DNA of 12,019 nucleotides from Firmicutes bacterium UBA5499. Its GTDB lineage: Bacteria > Bacillota > DTU084. Shown here piece after piece: positions 7,632 to 12,019 of the stretch (within the stretch, counting starts at the first letter, position 1; each line of letters begins with the position of its first letter). The position numbers and the translations under genes were made by a program. Below the pieces are notes generated by a model. That model searched no databases, had not been told where the DNA came from, and worked only from the letters and a program-made list of their open reading frames with translations. The stretch covers positions 13,405 to 25,423 of the forward strand of contig DIPB01000025.1 in the NCBI GenBank assembly GCA_002426275.1. The letters are read 5' to 3'.

Positions 7632-9008
7632 ATGAAAAAGTGGTGGTTTTTAATCATTGTAGCCGCTGCTCTGCTGGCAGTGGGAATCTTCAGCCGCAAC
7701 GGCGAAAAAAAATCAGCTGCGGTAGCTGGGAAAGTTGTTGTTATGATCAATAACGGACCTAAAGAAACAAATAAGGTTGCCGTGCAGAGGCTGAAAGAGG
7801 ATATCGCAAGATTCAATAAGATTTATCCAGATATTGAAATTCGCTGGACAGATAGGCCTTACAGCCCCGACAGTTTCGCCACCAGCATGGCCGGCGGCAC
7901 GGCTGAGGATGTGATCAGCCTTTGGGCAACCGAGGGCTATGTGGTGGAGCGGGGTTACGCTTTGGATCTCACAGAGATGCTGAACGATTGGCAAGAGAAA
8001 GCGCAAATAAATAAAGACGTTCTGGCTCCTTTTGTCCGGGATGGACGCGTTTATGCGCTCCCAACAGACGGCTATCTGATGGGGTTGATTTATAATAAAA
8101 AGCTCTTTCGGCAAGCAGGCCTCCTGGACGGCGACGGCAATGCGGAAGTGCCCGCAAACTGGGATGAGTTTGTGGCAGTCGCCAAGAAGTTGACCGATAA
8201 GAAAGGTGGGGTTTCAGGCTTTGGCATCATGGGCAATGGCGCCCAGGCAGGCTGGGGCTTTCTTAATTGGGTCTGGCAGGCAGGCGGAGATTTTGAGCTG
8301 GAGAGGAGCGGCTTTTGGCAGGCGGTTTTCGCTGAAAAAGAGGCGGTAGAGGCGTTGGAGTTTGTTAAGAACCTACGCTGGAAGCATGACGTGCTGCAAT
8401 CTTCCCTGTTGTCCACATCGCAGGATCTGCAGGCCCGCTTTGCTAGCGATCAGATCGGCATGATCATTTCAGCTCAGGATGTAGTTCCCGCTTTGGTGAA
8501 TCAGTATGGGATGAAGCTGGAAAACATCGGGGTTGCACTGTTGCCTGCCGGCCCAGCCGGCAGGGCAAATCAGATGGGAGGCAACTATTTAATTATCAAT
8601 CCCAAGCGGCCTCGAGAAGTACAGGAAGCAGCTTTCAAGTGGATCACTTGGCGGGTCTTGGGATCAGCAGCTCCAGAAAGAATAAAGGAGAAAGGCGAAG
8701 ATCTGCGAAGGCAAGGACAAATTGACGCGCTCACAGCGCTGCCTATTTTCATCGGCCAAACCGACAAAAAGGCCAGGGAAGCGGCTGCGCCGTATAAAGA
8801 TGTGCTGGTTGATTTTCCTGAGATTTGGAATGAAGCGGCCAAATACATGCGAACAGAACCGCCATTTTTCTGTCAGCAGCTTTATTCGGAGTATCTGGGA
8901 CCGGCTGTTCAGGCGGTCCTGACGGAAAAGGATTCAGATCCCAAAATATTGTTGGCCAAAGCTGCTCGCGGGTTCCAGGAACGGTTCTTGAATGGTATAA
9001 AGCCTTAA
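7632..9008 (+). CDS. ABC transporter extracellular sugar-binding protein, membrane-anchored (SBP family 1, UgpB-like)
   Basis: ATG 7632 is preferred over ATG 7626 because the GGGGGG run ends 6 nt before it and abuts the other. The 458-residue product fits family 1 solute-binding proteins of carbohydrate ABC transporters. Visible features are an opening beta-strand KVVVMINNG, RFNKIYPDIEIRW, then SFATSMAGGTAEDVISLW, the hinge-proximal YALPTDGYLMGLIYNKKLF, NWDEFVAVAKKLT, and a helical C-terminus ending at FLNGIKP. It should bind an oligosaccharide outside the cytoplasmic membrane and deliver it to permease and ATPase subunits. The N-terminus is KKWWFLIIVAAALLAVGIFS with no cysteine, so the usual lipobox is absent; an uncleaved membrane anchor is likely. 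No permease gene adjoins it. It lies about 200 nt after the barrel genes and is followed by a terminator, so it may be its own transcript. The sugar is unknown. Confidence 0.9.
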   Translation: MKKWWFLIIVAAALLAVGIFSRNGEKKSAAVAGKVVVMINNGPKETNKVAVQRLKEDIARFNKIYPDIEIRWTDRPYSPDSFATSMAGGTAEDVISLWATEGYVVERGYALDLTEMLNDWQEKAQINKDVLAPFVRDGRVYALPTDGYLMGLIYNKKLFRQAGLLDGDGNAEVPANWDEFVAVAKKLTDKKGGVSGFGIMGNGAQAGWGFLNWVWQAGGDFELERSGFWQAVFAEKEAVEALEFVKNLRWKHDVLQSSLLSTSQDLQARFASDQIGMIISAQDVVPALVNQYGMKLENIGVALLPAGPAGRANQMGGNYLIINPKRPREVQEAAFKWITWRVLGSAAPERIKEKGEDLRRQGQIDALTALPIFIGQTDKKAREAAAPYKDVLVDFPEIWNEAAKYMRTEPPFFCQQLYSEYLGPAVQAVLTEKDSDPKILLAKAARGFQERFLNGIKP

Positions 9009-9041
9009 ACTTGTAAGCGCGGTCGCTGAGGTGGGTTATGA

Positions 9042-9080
9042 AATGCCACTTAAAAGCCTAGAGGCATTCACCTCTGGGCT
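9042..9080. repeat. Dispersed palindromic repeat, copy 1
   Basis: This 39-nt unit is matched at 33 of 39 positions by 10387-10425. It comprises a short leader (AATG, then CTTAA) and the hairpin arms AGCCTAGAGG and CCTCTGGGCT. The two copies bracket the GntR/LacI regulator gene. Confidence 0.6.
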
Positions 9081-9088
9081 CTTTCTTT
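9055..9088 (+). terminator. Rho-independent terminator after the solute-binding protein gene
   Basis: AGCCTAGAGG (9055-9064) pairs over all 10 positions, with one G-U, with CCTCTGGGCT (9071-9080). The loop is six bases (CATTCA) and the stem is followed by CTTTCTTT. It lies 46 nt after the stop of the solute-binding protein gene and would separate that transcript from the regulator. Confidence 0.75.
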
Positions 9089-9145
9089 GAGTTCAGAAAA
9101 AGCGCGATAAATGTTAACTGTTCATTCTTGAGAAGCGGGAGAAAA

Positions 9146-10267
9146 ATGGCACAACATTTATATCAGCAAGTGAAAAACGATTTGCTTGGCGACATCAGAC
9201 GAGGCAGATGGGCAATAGGAGATTGCCTGCCCAGAGAACTAGATCTGAGCCGGCAATATAATGTCAGTCGCTTCACAGTCCGTCAGGCTTTACAGGAACT
9301 TGCCCGGGAGGGTCTACTGTACAGGCGGTCCGGCAAGGGCACGTTCATCAAAGCAACTGTTCCCATGCGAGAGAATGCGGACCAGAAGAAAAAACAAATC
9401 GGTTTTGTGTTGCCGTACATCGCAGATGCGCATACGGGCAGAATTTTGAAGGGAGCGGAAAGAGAAGCGGCGGAAAACGGATACAGAATAATTTTTGTCA
9501 ACTCTCAGCAAACGGCTGACGAATGGTGTCTGCTCGATGCACTATATCATGAAGGTGTAGCCGGCATCATCTATTATTATCTCGATCCCTGCAGCTGTGA
9601 AGAGAACGTCTTAAGGCTCAGAGAGCGCAATTGTCCTTTTGTGTTAGTGGATCGTTTCCTACCATATATCCCCACGGACTACATAGTCTCTGATAACTGC
9701 ATCGGCTCATATGAAGCGGTGCGGCATCTTTTGGCTCTCGGCCATATAAAGGTTGGCATGATCGCCTGCGAGAGGCGAGTGAGCTCCGTAGAGCAAAGAC
9801 TCAAAGGTTATTGTTTGGCTATGAAAACACAAGGGCTCCCCGTCGATCCAAACCTGTTACTTCTCAAAGAAAAAAGAGAGCTCTCAGAGTCTGAACTGAG
9901 GGCTTTCATGGGAAAAAAGGATCTGACGGCAATCTTCGCGTCCGACATGATCGCCATCGGGGCGATGAAGCTTGCCGCAAGATTAGGGAAGAAAGTCCCG
10001 GAAGAGTTAGCGGTGGTAGGTTTCGACAACGCTCCGGTCGGCAACTTCGTAATTCCGTCTCTGACCACGGTGGAGCAGCCTTGCGAACAGATGGGAGCGG
10101 GAGCTGTGAAAATTTTGATCGCTCGAATTCAGGGAACCGAGACCTTAACGCAAAAGGTCTTAAACACGAAGTTGATTATCCGTGCGTCAAGTGGAGATAA
10201 GGTCTGCCATTCCATAGAGAATCGGTCAAGTGCCGATCAGGCTTCGCAGAATCCAAGCCGGAATTAG
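9146..10267 (+). CDS. GntR/LacI chimeric transcriptional regulator (AraR-type)
   Basis: ATG 9146 has GGGAG 4 nt upstream; an in-frame TTG at 9128 is weaker. The 373-residue protein begins with a GntR-type winged helix (about 1-72): LYQQVKNDLLGDIRRGRW, LPRELDLSRQYNVSRFTVRQ, and the wing LYRRSGKGTFI. After a linker comes a LacI/periplasmic-binding-like sensor (about 84-345) with QIGFVLPYIAD, the loop FVLVDRFLP, TAIFASDMIAIGAMKLAARL, VVGFDNAPV and PSLTTVEQP, all standard LacI-family landmarks. Such proteins bind palindromic operators and release them on binding a sugar; AraR of Bacillus is the model. Here it lies directly downstream of a sugar-binding protein gene and near a glycoside hydrolase operon, so it probably represses those genes until an oligosaccharide arrives. 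A polar tail of about 20 residues (rich in Ser and Asn) follows the sensor. Effector and operators are not identified. Confidence 0.93.
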   Translation: MAQHLYQQVKNDLLGDIRRGRWAIGDCLPRELDLSRQYNVSRFTVRQALQELAREGLLYRRSGKGTFIKATVPMRENADQKKKQIGFVLPYIADAHTGRILKGAEREAAENGYRIIFVNSQQTADEWCLLDALYHEGVAGIIYYYLDPCSCEENVLRLRERNCPFVLVDRFLPYIPTDYIVSDNCIGSYEAVRHLLALGHIKVGMIACERRVSSVEQRLKGYCLAMKTQGLPVDPNLLLLKEKRELSESELRAFMGKKDLTAIFASDMIAIGAMKLAARLGKKVPEELAVVGFDNAPVGNFVIPSLTTVEQPCEQMGAGAVKILIARIQGTETLTQKVLNTKLIIRASSGDKVCHSIENRSSADQASQNPSRN

Positions 10268-10325
10268 AAGCCTGCGTTTCGGAAGCTGAAGAGGCAATTC
10301 GACACTGAGACACTAAGCTCGTGAC

Positions 10326-10376
10326 GCTCAAGCATAAAACTGTAGACAACGGCAGAAGAGATCAGATGCTTGACGC
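10326..10376. other. Long-loop inverted repeat downstream of the regulator
   Basis: The 243 nt between the regulator stop and the next gene hold no clear protein gene. TCAAGCAT (10328-10335) is exactly complementary to ATGCTTGA (10366-10373), with GC/GC extending the stem past one bulge. The 30-nt interval contains a further CTG/CAG pairing. No U-tract follows, so it is not a standard terminator. It could be part of the regulator mRNA 3' end or a protein-binding dyad. Confidence 0.3.
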
Positions 10377-10386
10377 AGAGGAGATT

Positions 10387-10425
10387 AATGTCGCTTAAGA
10401 GCCTAGAGGCAGTCGCCTCTAGGCT
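10387..10425. repeat. Dispersed palindromic repeat, copy 2
   Basis: Near copy (33 of 39 positions) of the element at 9042-9080, in the same orientation. In this copy the hairpin is fully base-paired. Confidence 0.6.
10400..10425. terminator. Perfect hairpin between convergent genes, probable bidirectional terminator
   Basis: AGCCTAGAGGC (10400-10410) and GCCTCTAGGCT (10415-10425) form an 11-bp perfect stem with a 4-nt loop. It lies between the plus-strand regulator and the minus-strand membrane protein, where a shared terminator is expected. The U-tract is poor on both strands (TTGTTA on plus, CTCTTAA on minus), so efficiency is uncertain. Confidence 0.5.
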
Positions 10426-10510
10426 TGTTACGGTAAAAAGTACTTCCAGTCACCATTTGCAGCAAGGGGACGGATTGTGTCCATATACGGCCGAGGAATT
10501 TCAAAGTGAG

Positions 10511-11137
10511 CTATAAGCTATTAATAGCAATGCTCTCAATAATGGCTCCTGCCAACATTAACGCGAATCCAGCCGTCAAGGCAATCTTTTCAGCTGTTGT
10601 CAAATGAACGTCTTTTATTTTCCGTGTCACGGTTTCCTTGCCGTTTGTTAATACCGTGGCGATATGGGCGACAGCACAGGTGATGAGCAATTGACCCATC
10701 ATCTCCCAAAGCCCCGCCTTATGTACGAGATCAAAGGAATGGGTAATTCTTGCGATCAGCGGAACTGCCGTATCCGCCGCCGCAAACGACCATGTTCCCA
10801 GCACGACTCCGTTGATACATATCTGCACATAAAACGCAAGATAACCAAGAGAAAGATAGTTAGCTTCCTTTTCTTTTTTTCGTCCAAAAAGGCTGCCGAA
10901 AAAAATCATCAACACGGAGAGCATGTTATAGAAGAAAATTTGGAGCGTGAGAACAAAATTATTAGCGGAGGTTTGCCAATTTTGCAATGGATTTTTGCCT
11001 TTTAGAAAACCGTCGGGTAGCAGGTAGTAGCTTATAACCGCTACACTGAAAAACAGCGTCAAGAACAACAGCGTCGAAAAGATAATTCGCTGCTTAACGC
11101 TGTTACCGCTTAGCTTTTTACGAATAAAATTCAACAT
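10511..11137 (-). CDS. Five-helix integral membrane protein, weakly SpoIIM-like
   Basis: The start has AAAGAGGCAGG shortly upstream on the minus strand. The 208-residue product has a basic N-terminus (LNFIRKKLSGNSVKQR) and five predicted membrane helices at about 18-40, 59-85, 93-117, 146-165 and 185-207. Between helices 2 and 3 is a charged loop GRKKEKEAN, and helix 3 contains the motif INGVVLG. A segment HKAGLWEMMGQLLI follows before helix 4. An Asn near the second helix, N-G-x-x-x-G in the third, and a short hydrophobic loop entering the fourth are reminiscent of the SpoIIM/DUF95 family, but the match is by eye and weak. No catalytic residues are evident. It is downstream of the SDR remnant and the FAD oxidoreductase on the same strand, about 350 nt after the latter, and convergent with the regulator. 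Base composition is more AT-rich than the left-hand operon. Function unknown. Confidence 0.75.
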   Translation of the reverse strand: MLNFIRKKLSGNSVKQRIIFSTLLFLTLFFSVAVISYYLLPDGFLKGKNPLQNWQTSANNFVLTLQIFFYNMLSVLMIFFGSLFGRKKEKEANYLSLGYLAFYVQICINGVVLGTWSFAAADTAVPLIARITHSFDLVHKAGLWEMMGQLLITCAVAHIATVLTNGKETVTRKIKDVHLTTAEKIALTAGFALMLAGAIIESIAINSL

Positions 11138-11228
11138 CTGCCTGCCTCTTTACAGGGTTAGCAACTTAGTTTCCTTGACCGTGGAGAAGGTTGGGCAGAG
11201 AACCGATAAATTGCGTCTCCGCTCAATT

Positions 11229-11257
11229 GCGCGGTTATGTCAGAACGCGCTTTTTTT
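11229..11257 (+). terminator. Hairpin plus T7 tract, orphan terminator-like element
   Basis: GCGCG (11229-11233) pairs with CGCGC (11246-11250); two A-U pairs extend the stem past a bulged G, and seven Ts follow directly. It has the form of a plus-strand intrinsic terminator, but no plus-strand gene lies upstream of it. On the minus strand it would fall in the 5' leader of the membrane-protein gene. Confidence 0.35.
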
Positions 11258-11294
11258 CGTTCAGGGGGTGCATTGAATGTCCCGGTACGCATTT

Positions 11295-11303
11295 ATCATA
11301 CCA
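11295..11303 (-). promoter_or_regulatory. Possible extended -10 promoter element for the membrane-protein gene
   Basis: Read on the minus strand this is TGGTATGAT, an extended -10 (TGnTATGAT) about 160 nt upstream of the start at 11137. No good -35 is visible at 16-18 nt. It lies at a junction of rearranged sequence, so the match may be chance. Confidence 0.2.
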
Positions 11304-11369
11304 TATTTGGCAAACTTTCCATAGCCTTTCTATTGGTTATGAAAAAGCAGTATCGTGAAAGCTCTGCCT

Positions 11370-11486
11370 TTAATGAGATTGGCTTTTTAATGGAGAACGG
11401 GCGATTAGTAGGTTCCGCGCAATGTTCGTTTGGCAGCTGCCAAGATGCCCCGCTGCGCTTGTGACAATGAAAATTTGTCTGTCCAT
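11370..11486 (-). pseudogene. N-terminal remnant of an NAD(P)-binding SDR / epimerase-type gene
   Basis: A 38-codon minus-strand frame starts with ATG at 11486, only 5 nt after the stop of the FAD oxidoreductase, with GGGGTGAG as a well-placed ribosome-binding site. The opening IFIVTSAAGHLG is the beta-alpha-beta nucleotide-binding start of extended SDR/NmrA-type proteins, whose usual motif is GxxGxxG; the first Gly is Ser here. NIARNLL continues the expected first helix after three or four apparently extra residues (SCQT). Similarity then ends and the frame stops at a TAA (11372-11370). Family members have roughly 300 residues, so nearly all the domain is missing. It was probably co-transcribed and translationally coupled with the oxidoreductase before a deletion or insertion replaced its 3' part. 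The family call rests on one motif in a short peptide. Confidence 0.5.
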
Positions 11487-11491
11487 GTGGC

Positions 11492-12019
11492 TCACCCCAA
11501 CTTTTTCATAATTTTCTCGTAGATTTTAAAGCCCGAATCAACAGCCTGATGAGTTCCAAGGCCAAAGCCTTCGGTGTCGTTACCTACGATGTAGAGGCCT
11601 TCCACAGGCGTATCTCCTTTTGGCCTGTCCGGTCCGGCCTGCCCCAGAGAATTGGCAATGCCGTAGGACTCGCCGCCTTGCCCCTCAAAGATGCTGTCGT
11701 TACCAACGGCGGGCACGGCAGCTGGGGTCACGAGTTCTGTCCTTTCGATGCAATCGCTCTGGTACAGTTCCGGGACAAGCTTTCGGACGCCTTTGTCTAT
11801 ATAGTCCAGATAAGGCGCAGGGTCAAGCTTGGGGTCCGGCAGACACGAGACGACCGCGTAAATCACCTGTTTGCCTTTGGGGGCCAGCTTGGGGTAGAGC
11901 GACGTTGTGCCGATGTAAAGGTACACGTTTTCCGGCTTCTTTTCGCCGCGCCCGATGGCTTCGAATGCGCTGCGTTTAGAAACGCAGCCTTCGGGAAATA
12001 ACACCAGCATCGGATCTTT
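11492..12019 (-). CDS. Phytoene-desaturase-like FAD-dependent oxidoreductase, C-terminal part
   Basis: The frame is open to the right edge (codons KDP precede the ATG at 12010), so this is the last 175 residues of a longer protein, probably 450-500 residues in full; the N-terminal dinucleotide-binding motif is off the window. The C-terminus has GLYIVGNDTEGFGLGTHQAV followed by DSGFKIYEKI, the conserved closing FAD-binding motif of the phytoene desaturase/amine-oxidase-like flavoprotein group (CrtI-type, COG1233-like). Upstream parts include LYIGTTSLYPKLAPKGKQVI and a VVSCLPDP segment typical of the substrate-domain sheet. The substrate cannot be told; many such proteins in non-carotenoid bacteria are uncharacterised. 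Immediately downstream is the remnant of an SDR gene, which suggests a former two-gene redox operon. Confidence 0.85.
   Translation of the reverse strand, partial: KDPMLVLFPEGCVSKRSAFEAIGRGEKKPENVYLYIGTTSLYPKLAPKGKQVIYAVVSCLPDPKLDPAPYLDYIDKGVRKLVPELYQSDCIERTELVTPAAVPAVGNDSIFEGQGGESYGIANSLGQAGPDRPKGDTPVEGLYIVGNDTEGFGLGTHQAVDSGFKIYEKIMKKLG

Noticed and set aside
9087..9125. Possible promoter (TTGAGT and AT-rich stretch) before the regulator
   Set aside because: No -10 hexamer falls at an acceptable spacing, and the GTTAAC dyad nearby is too short and imperfect to call an operator.
10463..10480. GGGGACGG...GTCC stretch resembling short palindromic repeats common in some Bacillota genomes
   Set aside because: Only a 4-bp stem is left and there is a single copy in the window, so it cannot be distinguished from chance.
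11237..11464. Plus-strand 75-codon frame between the minus-strand genes
   Set aside because: It is antisense to the SDR remnant, whose motif is recognisable, and runs through the orphan hairpin; no domain or good start site.
11549..12001. Plus-strand open frames opposite the FAD oxidoreductase
   Set aside because: The minus strand carries the conserved FAD-binding C-terminus in frame; the opposite frames lack any motif.
1..12019. CRISPR arrays, tRNA or rRNA genes, complete insertion sequences
   Set aside because: No regularly spaced repeats, no tRNA cloverleaf, no rRNA-like sequence and no transposase frame were seen.

Overview
The window looks like chromosome from a Gram-negative-type (diderm) member of the Bacillota, or a close relative. 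Two signals support this. Three consecutive genes encode exported proteins that look like outer-membrane beta-barrels: one PorV/UPF0164-like and two large coiled-coil-plus-barrel proteins. The regulator is an AraR-type chimera (GntR DNA-binding domain fused to a LacI-type sensor), an architecture best known from Bacillota. A minus-strand membrane protein with weak resemblance to SpoIIM points the same way. The lineage is inferred from gene content only.

Layout. Positions 1-7432 hold five tightly spaced plus-strand genes (gaps of 16-32 nt) that look like one operon: a clan GH-A glycoside hydrolase (its 5' end lies outside the window), an exported beta-sandwich/bacterial-Ig protein that probably binds carbohydrate, a PorV-like barrel, and two paralogous barrel proteins with N-terminal periplasmic coiled coils. 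A gap of about 200 nt with an inverted repeat follows. Next comes an ABC-type sugar-binding protein with an N-terminal membrane anchor instead of a lipobox (7632-9008), then a hairpin terminator, the GntR/LacI regulator (9146-10267), and a second hairpin that is a near copy of the first. From 10511 to the right edge genes run on the minus strand: a five-helix membrane protein, a broken remnant of an NAD(P)-binding SDR gene, and the C-terminal part of a phytoene-desaturase-like FAD oxidoreductase.

How the parts may work together (inference). The left and middle genes read as a polysaccharide-utilisation locus built for an outer membrane. The hydrolase and the binding protein attack the glycan, barrels pass oligosaccharides through the outer membrane, the solute-binding protein collects them for a permease not encoded here, and the GntR/LacI protein senses the sugar and controls the locus. 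The minus-strand genes look unrelated, and the SDR remnant marks a rearranged junction.
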